Source: an uncultured Alphaproteobacteria bacterium (GTDB lineage Bacteria; Pseudomonadota; Alphaproteobacteria; Rs-D84; CACZYB01). From it: a stretch of DNA of 33,479 nt. The stretch covers positions 88,108 to 121,586 of the forward strand of contig CALXQL010000006.1 in NCBI GenBank assembly GCA_944390685.1, given 5' to 3'. Below, piece after piece: positions 25,794 through 33,365 of the stretch (position 1 is its first letter; every line of letters starts with the position of its first letter). The notes under the pieces are model-generated. The model ran no database searches, was not told the DNA's origin, and was given only the letters and a program-made list of their open reading frames with translations. The translations under genes were made by a program, and so were the position numbers.

Positions 25794-26578
25794 ATTTCAT
25801 TTTCATAATGTTTTAAGTATTTTTCTTGTAGGTTTTTCATCTCAAATATTATACAGACATCAAAACAATTAAAATCCCAATCTATCCAAACAGAATTACC
25901 TATTTTCGCTCCTGCCCTTAAATATCCCTTTATCATTGTTGGAATTTCCAAAAATGCCTTTCTTTCATCTACTTCTTCTTTTGGTAATAATTGCATACTT
26001 CTTTTATTTTCACCCTTTGCTGTTATATCCAATTTACCAGTAGATATACAATTATAATGTAGGTAAGAGAGAGCTTGTTTATAATGATTTAAATCAGTGC
26101 CATGAAAACTTCCACAACCAAACATTAATTTTATATCATAATCAAACATATAAGCAGCAAGTCCATTCCATAACATTTGCATCACTAATTTTGTTCTATG
26201 ATGTGGTGCAACACATGAACGACCAAGTTCTAAAACTTCACCTTCATAATCATTGAATTTTTCAACATCAAATTCTGTTTGTGAATACCATTTTCCACAT
26301 CTTTTGGCACCATCCTTTCTCATCAATCGGTAGGTCCCTATTATATAATCATCAGGATTATTTCCTGCATGTTTATCAATTGCTATTAAATGATCACAAT
26401 AAGGATCAAATTCATCAAAATCCCTTTTTTGAGCTTCCACCTCAGGAGAAGCCTTTGCACCACATTCCTCAAAAAAAACTCTATATCTTAATCTTTGTGC
26501 AGCATATAATTCTTCATCATTTTTTACAAAACGAATTTCTATCTTATCATTTGATACTTTATCTAGGTATTTAGCCAT
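25778..26578 (-). CDS. olsB: L-ornithine N-alpha-acyltransferase (OlsB-like, GNAT/hemolysin-like)
   Basis: A 266-aa acyltransferase of the autoinducer-synthase/hemolysin-like GNAT group that transfers 3-hydroxyacyl groups from acyl-ACP to ornithine, the first step of ornithine lipid synthesis. Supporting runs: RFVKNDEELYAAQRLRYRVF (16-35), FDEFDPYCDHLIAID, IIGTYRLMR, LELGRSCVAPHHR (118-130) and LMFGCGSFHGTD (151-162), then IKGYLRAGAKIG, all in the OlsB order. Ornithine lipids are common in Alphaproteobacteria. The partner O-acyltransferase olsA is not adjacent. The ATG has AGGAA upstream. A generic GNAT protein is the alternative. Confidence 0.8.
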   Translation of the reverse strand: MAKYLDKVSNDKIEIRFVKNDEELYAAQRLRYRVFFEECGAKASPEVEAQKRDFDEFDPYCDHLIAIDKHAGNNPDDYIIGTYRLMRKDGAKRCGKWYSQTEFDVEKFNDYEGEVLELGRSCVAPHHRTKLVMQMLWNGLAAYMFDYDIKLMFGCGSFHGTDLNHYKQALSYLHYNCISTGKLDITAKGENKRSMQLLPKEEVDERKAFLEIPTMIKGYLRAGAKIGNSVWIDWDFNCFDVCIIFEMKNLQEKYLKHYENEIKKGE

Positions 26579-26663
26579 TTATATTTTCCTTATTTGTTCC
26601 TTATGTTTTATATATTATATTGAATTATATTTTAAAGTAAAGAGCCAATTTGCTTAATTTATT

Positions 26664-26692
26664 TTGACTATTGTTGATATTTTTTATATACT
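26664..26692 (+). promoter_or_regulatory. Promoter of the oligoendopeptidase gene
   Basis: TTGACT, 17 bases, TATACT, near consensus; the ATG with AGGAG lies 21 bases after the -10. Confidence 0.7.
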
Positions 26693-26712
26693 ATATCAAA
26701 AGGAGATTTATT

Positions 26713-28509
26713 ATGCAAAAATTAGAAAATGTTAAATGGGATTTAAGTCCTTTGTATTCTTCAATACATGATATTAAAATTCAAAATGATATTTTAAAGG
26801 TTAAAAAATTAACTCAAAAAATTACTTTGGAATATAAGGGAAAACTTAAATCTCATTTAGAAGATTGTTTAAAAAATATTATTCAAATTGAAGAAATTTC
26901 ATCTAAAATTTTTGCTTTTTTTTATTTGATGAGTAGTAGAGATGCTGATAATCAAGAAATTAAAAAATCTATGTCAAAAGCTCAGGAGGATATTTCAACT
27001 CTTTTAGCAGATTTATCCTTTTTTGATATTGAACTTTCAAAATTATCTATAAATGATTATAATAAACAAATAAAGGCTTCTAAATTACTTTTAAAAAATA
27101 AACCTTATCTTGATAATATTAGAAAAAATTCTAAATTCCTTTTAGATGAAAAAGTTGAAAATATCATTTATAAAATGTCTCCTTTCGGGGTTAGTGAATG
27201 GGACGATATGATTGATGAGGAAGAAACAAAACTTTCATTCAAATTAAAAAGAAAATATTATAATATATCCGAAATTTTACATATATCTTCTAATTCTCAT
27301 AAATCTAAATTAAGAAATATGGCTTTAACCGAACTTAATAATACTCTTGAAACTTCCGGATATTTAAATCTTCGTAGTAGGGCTTTGAACCTTGTTATGG
27401 GTGAAAAAAATCTTTTTGATAAAGAACGTGGCTTTAAACATATAATGCAAGCTAGAAATATTGATAATAATCTTGATGATAAGTCTGTTGAGGCTTTACA
27501 TAATGCTGTGCTTCATTATGGTTCAATTCAAGGTAAACGTTATTACAATATACTTAAAAAATTACTTAAAAAGAAAGTACTTTTATGGTCGGATAGAAAT
27601 GCTCCTATTCCTTTTGAATCTAAATCATATATTGATTGGGATAAATCAGTTGATATTGTTTTAAACGCTTATAATAATTTCTCCCCTACCCTTGCAAATT
27701 TGATTAAAGATTCTTTTAAGAATAATAGAATTGATGCTCCGGTTTATAAAGGAAAAACCAGCGGTGCTTATAATTATACCATAGTTTGCAATTCATCAAA
27801 AGTTTATACTTGGACTTTTTTAAATTATATGGGATCTATTAGAGATGTAATGACTTTGGCTCATGAGTTAGGGCATTCTGTACATGGTCAACTTGCCGGA
27901 AAAGAGCAAGGGGTATTACAAGTGCAAGCACCTATGGCATATGCTGAAACTGCTAGTATATTTGGAGAAATGTTAACCTTTGAATATTTAATTTCAAAAA
28001 TTAAGGATAAACGTGAAAAGCTTGCACTATTACTTTCAAAAGCTAATGATTGGATAAATAGTGTAAATAGGCAAATCAGTTTTTCTTTCTTTGAACAAAA
28101 AGCTCATGAAAAAAGAAAGGCTGGAAAATTATCCATTGATGATTTTAATTCTATTTGGTTAGAGGTATCCAAACAAATGTATGGTGAAGATGGAGAAATA
28201 TTTAAATATGAAAATATGCAAAATCTTTGGTGTTATGTTGGACATTTCATGAGACCTTTTTATGTTTATGCTTATGCCTTTGGTGAATTATTTACACAAA
28301 GTTTATTTGCAATTAAAAATAAAAATAAAAATTTTGAAAAATTGTATATTGATATGCTTAAATCAGGTTCAACAAAAAATGCCACAGATTTAATGAAACC
28401 TTTTGGTTTGGATCCAAGAAATGAAAATTTCTGGATAAATGGTATTGATATATCAATTAAAAAATGGCTTGATGAAGCCGAGATACTCATAAAGGAACTT
28501 AAAATTTAA
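26713..28509 (+). CDS. pepF: M3 family oligoendopeptidase (PepF type)
   Basis: A 598-aa cytoplasmic zinc metallopeptidase that cleaves short peptides. The zinc site is complete: HELGH at 384-388 (AHELGHSVHG) and the third ligand E412 in YAETASIFGEM, 24 residues on as usual for family M3. The N-terminal helical region begins NVKWDLSPLYSS, the usual PepF opening, and the C-terminal part contains VGHFMRPFYVYAYAFGELF. The ATG at 26713 has AGGAG seven bases upstream; a longer in-frame start at 26671 falls inside the promoter. Monocistronic: own promoter and terminator. Confidence 0.93.
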   Translation: MQKLENVKWDLSPLYSSIHDIKIQNDILKVKKLTQKITLEYKGKLKSHLEDCLKNIIQIEEISSKIFAFFYLMSSRDADNQEIKKSMSKAQEDISTLLADLSFFDIELSKLSINDYNKQIKASKLLLKNKPYLDNIRKNSKFLLDEKVENIIYKMSPFGVSEWDDMIDEEETKLSFKLKRKYYNISEILHISSNSHKSKLRNMALTELNNTLETSGYLNLRSRALNLVMGEKNLFDKERGFKHIMQARNIDNNLDDKSVEALHNAVLHYGSIQGKRYYNILKKLLKKKVLLWSDRNAPIPFESKSYIDWDKSVDIVLNAYNNFSPTLANLIKDSFKNNRIDAPVYKGKTSGAYNYTIVCNSSKVYTWTFLNYMGSIRDVMTLAHELGHSVHGQLAGKEQGVLQVQAPMAYAETASIFGEMLTFEYLISKIKDKREKLALLLSKANDWINSVNRQISFSFFEQKAHEKRKAGKLSIDDFNSIWLEVSKQMYGEDGEIFKYENMQNLWCYVGHFMRPFYVYAYAFGELFTQSLFAIKNKNKNFEKLYIDMLKSGSTKNATDLMKPFGLDPRNENFWINGIDISIKKWLDEAEILIKELKI

Positions 28510-28534
28510 TCCCTCATAAAGAGGGATTTTTTTT
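28510..28534 (+). terminator. Intrinsic terminator after pepF
   Basis: TCCCTC, loop ATAAA, GAGGGA, then eight T. The stop codon of the convergent phosphomannomutase gene is at its edge. Confidence 0.85.
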
Positions 28535-29279
28535 ATTTATCTTGTTCAATTAAGTATTGCATTATTTTCATTGTTTCTTCTGGACCCTTTACAGAATATA
28601 TGGTGCCACCTAAATCAACTATTTCATGTGCAATCGCATTATCGTTTCCAGTTCTATATATTCTATCCCCAAAATATGAAATATGATAATCTTTATAATG
28701 TTTTGCAACTTGTGCTTTATCACAACCTTTTTTTACTATATCAACGGATATTTGTCCGCCAAATGTCATATTATATTCTGGATATCTTTGTTCAAGGTAT
28801 TCAATTATCCATTTTCTTTGACCATTTTGTAAATCCCATTCAACATATTCAGCCCTATCCTCATGTGGTGGTTCACCAACTTCTGGACGGCCAAGCATTG
28901 TGAAGTTAATTGCACAATTATTGTTTATTTCGTGATGTCTTGGGTATGATTTATGAAATTTATGTGGGCAATTTTCTAAAATATCGTCCAAAACATCTTT
29001 GAATTCATTAAAATCTATTGTATTATTGGAATTATAGACTTCTTTTCCTTGTTTATATAGGGCATTTCCCATACAACACCAAAAATCAACATTTTCACTT
29101 TGTAATAATTCCTCTGGCATTTGTTCCAACATATCCTTATATGGAGATCCTGTTACAACAGCAAAATGGAAATGTTTTGTAAATTCAATTAAGGTTTCAG
29201 CCATTTCTCCTACAATTTTTTTTCTTGCAACTGTTAAAGTTCCATCATTATCAGATAAAAATACTTTCTTCTTTGTCAT
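28533..29279 (-). CDS. Phosphomannomutase of eukaryotic (PMM/HAD) type
   Basis: A 248-aa HAD-fold enzyme resembling eukaryotic alpha-phosphomannomutase (PMM1/2), which interconverts mannose-6-phosphate and mannose-1-phosphate. Visible features: the nucleophile motif DNDGTLT (D10, D12), VVTGSPY with the motif-II serine/threonine, the cap region with GRPEVGEP, and the distal YNMTFGGQISVDIVKKGCDK followed by YFGDRIYRTGNDNAIA with the metal-binding aspartates. The order GGQIS.D...G.DK then FGD....GND is that of the human enzyme, about the same length. Most bacteria use the unrelated ManB/AlgC type. The two nucleotidyltransferases at 3081-5046 could in principle use its product, though the genes are distant. 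A sucrose-phosphatase-like HAD is the alternative. Confidence 0.8.
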   Translation of the reverse strand: MTKKKVFLSDNDGTLTVARKKIVGEMAETLIEFTKHFHFAVVTGSPYKDMLEQMPEELLQSENVDFWCCMGNALYKQGKEVYNSNNTIDFNEFKDVLDDILENCPHKFHKSYPRHHEINNNCAINFTMLGRPEVGEPPHEDRAEYVEWDLQNGQRKWIIEYLEQRYPEYNMTFGGQISVDIVKKGCDKAQVAKHYKDYHISYFGDRIYRTGNDNAIAHEIVDLGGTIYSVKGPEETMKIMQYLIEQDK

Positions 29280-29349
29280 TTAATTAAAACTCCTTTGTTA
29301 TAATTTGCTTTATTATATTCCTATATTTTGAAAAATCTACTAATTTTTA

Positions 29350-29988
29350 TTAAAGTCTATTTTTTAAATTATCATAGCGTTTATGTATACATTGAAGAGC
29401 GGTTTTATGAACTCCCTTTGTTATTTCATAATAGATAAATCTTCCTTCTTTATGAAATTTCACAAATTCATCATCATAAAGTCTTTTTAAATAAAGAGAT
29501 ACTTTTGCCTGTTTGATATTAGTCGCTTGTATTATTTTTGATACATTTGTTTTTCCATTCATTAAAAGGTAGTCTAAAATCCTCATCTTATCATAATTGG
29601 CAAAAAGTTTTATGCGTCCTGCAACCATAGTAGTAAAATCAACTGGTAAAATTTCTTTATAATCATCATCTAAAAATTTTTCTTGATTTGTAATGCTTGC
29701 AAAAAGTTTTCTTATACAAACAAATATACTTGTTGGATACTCCTTATATATATCATAAAAAACAAATACACCTTTTTTATTAGTTTTTACTAAATCTGCA
29801 TCCCTCAATTTTTTTAAATTTTGAGATATAGTTATTTGATTTTCTCCTATAAACTCTGTAATACTTCCAACAGAAGAAGAGCCATAAACATCTAAATATT
29901 CCAAAATCCTCAATCGTAAAGGATGGGAAATGTATGATATTCCTTTGACTGCTTTTTTCATTATTTCGTTTGGTAAAGTATTTTCCAT
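29350..29988 (-). CDS. Tandem winged-helix (ArsR-like) transcriptional regulator
   Basis: A 212-aa protein made of two ArsR-type winged helix-turn-helix domains: residues about 8-85 (SHPLRLRILEYL, GENQITISQNLKKLRDADLV, GVFVFYDI) and about 118-200 (NYDKMRILDYLLMNGKTNVS, IKQAKVSLYLKRLYDDEFV, GRFIYYEI). ArsR proteins normally act as dimers of single domains, so this looks like a fused dimer. No ArsR-type metal-binding CxC motif is seen, so the signal is unknown. It is divergent from the CxxC lipoprotein gene, whose promoter lies in the 114-base gap, making self-regulation and control of that gene plausible. AGAGG precedes the ATG. Confidence 0.8.
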   Translation of the reverse strand: MENTLPNEIMKKAVKGISYISHPLRLRILEYLDVYGSSSVGSITEFIGENQITISQNLKKLRDADLVKTNKKGVFVFYDIYKEYPTSIFVCIRKLFASITNQEKFLDDDYKEILPVDFTTMVAGRIKLFANYDKMRILDYLLMNGKTNVSKIIQATNIKQAKVSLYLKRLYDDEFVKFHKEGRFIYYEITKGVHKTALQCIHKRYDNLKNRL

Positions 29989-30044
29989 AATATATCCTCT
30001 TTCACATATTATATATGCTTTAATTTCTTTTGCAAATTAAAAAC

Positions 30045-30073
30045 TTGACTATTTAATATAACAATTATAATAT
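30045..30073 (+). promoter_or_regulatory. Promoter of the CxxC lipoprotein
   Basis: TTGACT, 17 bases, TAATAT in the gap between two divergent genes; the ATG lies 30 bases after the -10. Confidence 0.68.
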
Positions 30074-30102
30074 ATATTTATATTGTAATATATGGAAGTA
30101 AT

Positions 30103-30480
30103 ATGAAAAAAATTTTATTTGTTTTAATAGGTATTTTATTCATCTATGCTTGTGATAATACAAAATCAGCTAATACAAAATTATCAAATGATTATATTTA
30201 CTTTTTTTATCATACTAATTGTATATATTGTCATAAAGCAATAAATTATATAAATAAAAAATATCCTTCATTGAATATGAAAATTCATAATATAGAAAAT
30301 CAAAATAGTTATAAGTTATTTATAGAATGTGCAACAAAATTCAATTTAGGTAATAATGTTGGAACTCCTTTATTATGTATGGGGGATAAATATATCATGG
30401 GATGGGGAGATGAATATGAAAAAAATTTTGATGATTATGTAAAACCTTTCCTTTATATATCATCAAAAAACCACCCTTAA
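30103..30480 (+). CDS. Thioredoxin/glutaredoxin-fold lipoprotein with CxxC
   Basis: A 125-aa lipoprotein: a short hydrophobic signal with lipobox IYAC (Cys17), then a thioredoxin-like fold with YFFYHTNCIYCHKAI, giving the redox pair C40-IY-C43, and the cis-proline region VGTPLLCMGD near 88. The final strand YIMGWGDEYEK resembles the last strand and helix of glutaredoxin-like proteins. It should act on thiols or disulfides on the outer face of the inner membrane or in the periplasm. GGAAG precedes the ATG. It sits opposite the tandem ArsR-like regulator. The substrate is unknown. Confidence 0.75.
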   Translation: MKKILFVLIGILFIYACDNTKSANTKLSNDYIYFFYHTNCIYCHKAINYINKKYPSLNMKIHNIENQNSYKLFIECATKFNLGNNVGTPLLCMGDKYIMGWGDEYEKNFDDYVKPFLYISSKNHP

Positions 30481-30487
30481 TGGGTGG
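30465..30487 (-). terminator. Intrinsic terminator for the minus-strand zinc-ribbon gene
   Basis: On the minus strand CCACCC, loop ATTAA, GGGTGG, then six T. It overlaps the last codons of the plus-strand lipoprotein gene; the plus direction has no T run. Confidence 0.78.
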
Positions 30488-30513
30488 ATTAAATTATAAT
30501 TATTAAGATTTTT

Positions 30514-30750
30514 TTATTTTTTATATTTCCAACCACATTCTGCACAAGTAAACCCACTTGATTTTGTTGGGAAAAAAGCCGATATAAATAATGCTAACCC
30601 TATGATTGTACCAAAAACAGGTATAAAACTAAAAAATATTATACATATTGCTTTTAGTAAAATACTTATGAAACTATATGTATAATAATTTTCAAATTTT
30701 TTCATTGATTTACATTGTTCACAATATAATGATTTTATCTTCATCTTCAT
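30514..30750 (-). CDS. Small zinc-ribbon membrane protein downstream of leader RNA copy C
   Basis: A 78-aa protein with CEQC (9-12) near the N-terminus, two hydrophobic stretches (about 28-42 and 44-60, FISILLKAICIIFFSFIP and FGTIIGLALFISAFF), and CAEC (69-72) at the C-terminus. The two CxxC halves flank a membrane hairpin and could bind one zinc. AAAGGAG lies directly before ATG 30750; a longer in-frame start at 30804 lies inside the attenuator hairpin and has no ribosome site. It is preceded by the third copy of the leader RNA, which ends in a terminator-like stem about 35 bases before the ATG. Function unknown. Confidence 0.72.
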   Translation of the reverse strand: MKMKIKSLYCEQCKSMKKFENYYTYSFISILLKAICIIFFSFIPVFGTIIGLALFISAFFPTKSSGFTCAECGWKYKK

Positions 30751-30971
30751 TTTTACTCCTTTTAAATTGTTATCCAATCCAAAAGGAAAAACCATTTTTT
30801 TCAAATGGTTGGGGTCTAGGAAATGTCATTAAACACTATAAAGAAAATGACCGCCATATTATAATATAATGATGGCACCCCAACCAGAGGGTTGGGTTTA
30901 TAGCGTTTATTTATAGGAGTTTCCTAGGCTCCCGTATCCCTTTGGATACTAAATTTGCTATTTGCAAATCT
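30751..30971 (-). ncRNA. Structured leader RNA, copy C
   Basis: Minus-strand leader of about 220 bases. P1 is GTATCC/GGATAC (30934-30949, loop AAAG), longer by one pair than in copies A and B and with a different loop. P2 is GGAG/CTCC (30916-30932). P3 is CCCAACC/GGTTGGGG (30877-30897), followed by TGCCAT, which resembles GTGCCATAC after P3 in copy A. A further stem GCCAT...ATGGC lies at 30853-30876. The motif TTTAGTATC, then GATACGG and AGCC, is shared by all three copies, though this copy lacks the terminator between P2 and P3 and instead has one just before the gene. Expression of the zinc-ribbon gene must pass this hairpin. Confidence 0.68.
30784..30809 (-). terminator. Attenuator-type hairpin at the end of leader C
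   Basis: Minus strand AACCATTT, loop GAAAA, AAATGGTT, then TTT and a pyrimidine-rich tail. The 5' arm overlaps CCCCAACC (30806-30813), which is perfectly complementary to the 3' arm of P3 (30878-30885). Pairing with P3 would break this stem. Confidence 0.6.
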
Positions 30972-30977
30972 ATTTAA

Positions 30978-31006
30978 ATATTATCATAGGAATTATTGTA
31001 AAACAA
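30978..31006 (-). promoter_or_regulatory. Promoter of leader RNA copy C
   Basis: Minus strand TTGTTT, 17 bases, TAATAT. The predicted start near 30971 lies 22 bases before P1, comparable to 26 bases in copy A. Confidence 0.6.
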
Positions 31007-31091
31007 GAAGTATTTTTACTTATTGATAGTTAGAAATATTACTTGTATTATCTTTTATTTTATTTTATACTTTTGTTCATTAAAATTATGT

Positions 31092-31097
31092 TATAAT
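31092..31097 (+). promoter_or_regulatory. -10 box of the MORN-repeat gene
   Basis: A perfect TATAAT only 11 bases before the ATG; no good -35 at the usual distance. Transcription from here would leave about five untranslated bases, so translation may be nearly leaderless. Confidence 0.45.
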
Positions 31098-31108
31098 TTG
31101 GATAGTAA

Positions 31109-31954
31109 ATGAAAAATCATATTATTTTTTTATGTTTTTTAACAGCTTGCACATATAATACAAAATATGTTGAAAATCAAAATGCCTTTTGTGAGAAAAA
31201 AGATAACTTAAATTTTTGTTATGATAAAAATAATCTACCTATAACTGGTATCATTAATTTCAATAATGGTAAAATCATAGAATATGAAAATGGTTTACAA
31301 AATGGATTTTCAAAAGAATTTTATAAAGATGGAACATTAAAATCTCAAAAAGTTTTTAAAGATGGTAAATCTACTGGTATTGCAAAACAATATTATCAAA
31401 ATGGAAATTTATCAATGGAAACTTCATTACTTGATGATAATAACATTCTAATCAAAAAATATTATGAAAATGGCAATCTAAATTTTGATGGAACTATTAT
31501 TAATGGACAATTAAATGGGATATCAAAGCAATATGATCAAAATGGAAATCTAAACCTCATATTCACTTTTGAAAATGGAATATTAAATGGTCCTGTAAAA
31601 GAATTCTACTCTAATGGTAATCTTAAATCAATTGGAACTTTCAAAAATGGTAAAAAAGATAATATCCTTAAAGAATTTTATGAAAATGGGAATATCAAGT
31701 TTGAAGGATGCTTTAAAAATGATGATTTAAATGGTATTATGTATGAGTATTATCCCAATAATAAAATAAAACGAACTATTACTTATTTAAATGGTAAACC
31801 TAATGGAATTTCAAAAGAATTTTATGAAAACGGCAATATCAAGTTTGAAGCTATATTTAAAAATAGTATATTAGATGGTATTGCAAAAGAATTTTATAAA
31901 GATGGATCTTTAAAATCCCAAAAAAATTTTAAAGATGGTAAAGAAGTAAAATAA
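31109..31954 (+). CDS. MORN-repeat (YwqK-type) lipoprotein
   Basis: A 281-aa protein with a short lipoprotein signal (FLTAC, Cys14) and then about ten repeats of roughly 22-24 residues of the form NG.l.G..KEFY.nGnLK....FknGk, the MORN_2 / YwqK pattern. The first and last full units (EFYKDGTLKSQKVFKDGK and EFYKDGSLKSQKNFKDGK) are almost identical, pointing to recent repeat duplication. The YwqK name links the family to toxin-antitoxin annotations, but no toxin is seen here and a structural surface role is just as likely. It is convergent with the transporter gene, five bases away. Confidence 0.82.
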   Translation: MKNHIIFLCFLTACTYNTKYVENQNAFCEKKDNLNFCYDKNNLPITGIINFNNGKIIEYENGLQNGFSKEFYKDGTLKSQKVFKDGKSTGIAKQYYQNGNLSMETSLLDDNNILIKKYYENGNLNFDGTIINGQLNGISKQYDQNGNLNLIFTFENGILNGPVKEFYSNGNLKSIGTFKNGKKDNILKEFYENGNIKFEGCFKNDDLNGIMYEYYPNNKIKRTITYLNGKPNGISKEFYENGNIKFEAIFKNSILDGIAKEFYKDGSLKSQKNFKDGKEVK

Positions 31955-31959
31955 ATTTA

Positions 31960-33183
31960 TTAAACTAATATTTTATCTTCTTTCTTATCCACTGATAATT
32001 TACCTTTTTTATCTAATATATATAAAAATGTTCTATAAACTAGACTTCTTATATAATAATCTACAAAATTTACTAGACCGAATACAATCAAGGCAAGATC
32101 TGTATTTAAAAATAATAAGCATATTAAGAGTCTTAATACTACCCCTATCATAGAACCTATTAACAATATGTATGATTTACCTTGTGAAATGCATAACACA
32201 GAATAAGTTTCAAGTGGATATAATCCAAATATACTAATTGAATAAAATATTATATATGGTAGACATTTTGATAGTGGCAAACTTCCATGTGATATAAACA
32301 AATATATAAATGCAAATACAAAGTTTAATGTAATTATTAATGGTAAAATTTCTTTCTTTGTTTCCATACATTTAATATATTTTTGTTCATAGGTCTTTAC
32401 CTCTGGAACTTTTATCATTAATGTTGCTTGATAGGCATCTGTAATAAATTCTAAATTTGAACATACTGCATAACATATAGTATATATACTATAATTTTCG
32501 GTTCCCATACGGCTTGCAAGAACACCATACAATAATAAAAATATTCTGGAAAATAATCTTTCTAATGCATACACAATACCATATTTTTTTACATTTTGAA
32601 AAGACTTTTTATCTGGAAATGTAAATTCTAATTTAAATTTATATAACATATATATTATTGATATTATATTCGCTATTATAGTGGCAACAAAAAGTAATAT
32701 TAAATTTTTTGTTAAAAAATATACCAATGCATCTAAGCTTATTAACGAAACATAGTAAACTATCAAACTTTGATTATATAATTTAATTGCTTTTTTCAAT
32801 CTTAAGATTTCAAGAAAACCTTCCGAAAATCTACCAATCACGACAAAAATCACATATAGATTTAGTAATTGATTTAACATATTTTTTTGTATATCAGTTA
32901 ATTCAAATATATCTATTAAAAAACTTTTACTGAAAAAAACTATAAGACCTGTAAATAATCCAAATATTATATTAATCCATAGATATTTCCATTCATCCTT
33001 TCTTATTACACGATATGTGTATAGACCTATACCGCTTATAGATTTGAAAATTAAATCTATGAAAAAGAAACTACCTGTTGCAACTATGGCATCAATACTT
33101 ATTAAATTATTAAATGCCGAATCAATTCTAGCGGCTATATTCATAAATATGAAACTTATCAGTATTGATATAAATTCTTTCAT
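31960..33183 (-). CDS. MATE-like multi-pass membrane transporter
   Basis: A 407-aa, highly hydrophobic protein with about 11-12 membrane segments and the general layout of the MATE/polysaccharide-flippase superfamily. It opens with the N-terminal run of residues MNIAARIDSAF and the motif GSFFFIDLIFKSISGIG, and repeats the two-bundle pattern in the second half (about 205-390). Polar residues inside helices are few and no diagnostic signature fixes the substrate; drug/cation efflux or flipping of a lipid-linked or peptide product are possible. AGGAG lies seven bases before the ATG. The C-terminus is a charged tail, KKGKLSVDKKEDK. It is convergent with the MORN lipoprotein gene. Confidence 0.7.
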   Translation of the reverse strand: MKEFISILISFIFMNIAARIDSAFNNLISIDAIVATGSFFFIDLIFKSISGIGLYTYRVIRKDEWKYLWINIIFGLFTGLIVFFSKSFLIDIFELTDIQKNMLNQLLNLYVIFVVIGRFSEGFLEILRLKKAIKLYNQSLIVYYVSLISLDALVYFLTKNLILLFVATIIANIISIIYMLYKFKLEFTFPDKKSFQNVKKYGIVYALERLFSRIFLLLYGVLASRMGTENYSIYTICYAVCSNLEFITDAYQATLMIKVPEVKTYEQKYIKCMETKKEILPLIITLNFVFAFIYLFISHGSLPLSKCLPYIIFYSISIFGLYPLETYSVLCISQGKSYILLIGSMIGVVLRLLICLLFLNTDLALIVFGLVNFVDYYIRSLVYRTFLYILDKKGKLSVDKKEDKILV

Positions 33184-33279
33184 TTTTACTCCTAAAAATA
33201 GGAATAGTATATCATAAATATAGTATAAATTCTATATTAAATTAAGAGTAATATGTGCGTTTTAAATCTATAATATATA

Positions 33280-33310
33280 TTGACAAATAATTTTTTCTTG
33301 TACATATTAT
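33280..33310 (+). promoter_or_regulatory. Possible promoter before the right-edge gene
   Basis: A consensus TTGACA; the best -10 (TATTAT) is 19 bases away, longer than ideal. The rest of 33184-33365 is AT-rich with no other structure that I see. Confidence 0.35.
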
Positions 33311-33365
33311 AGACAAACGATTCTAAAAACATATTATAACAAAAGCTAAAAGACTTAAAACATTA

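Noticed and set aside
30751-30804. Longer N-terminus for the zinc-ribbon membrane protein
   Set aside because: The earlier ATG is inside the attenuator stem, lacks a ribosome site, and the added residues have no features; AAAGGAG clearly marks 30750.
31250-31950. Regular DNA repeats at 31250-31950 considered as a CRISPR-like or tandem repeat array
   Set aside because: They are the codons of MORN_2 protein repeats; spacing is in frame and repeats are degenerate at DNA level.
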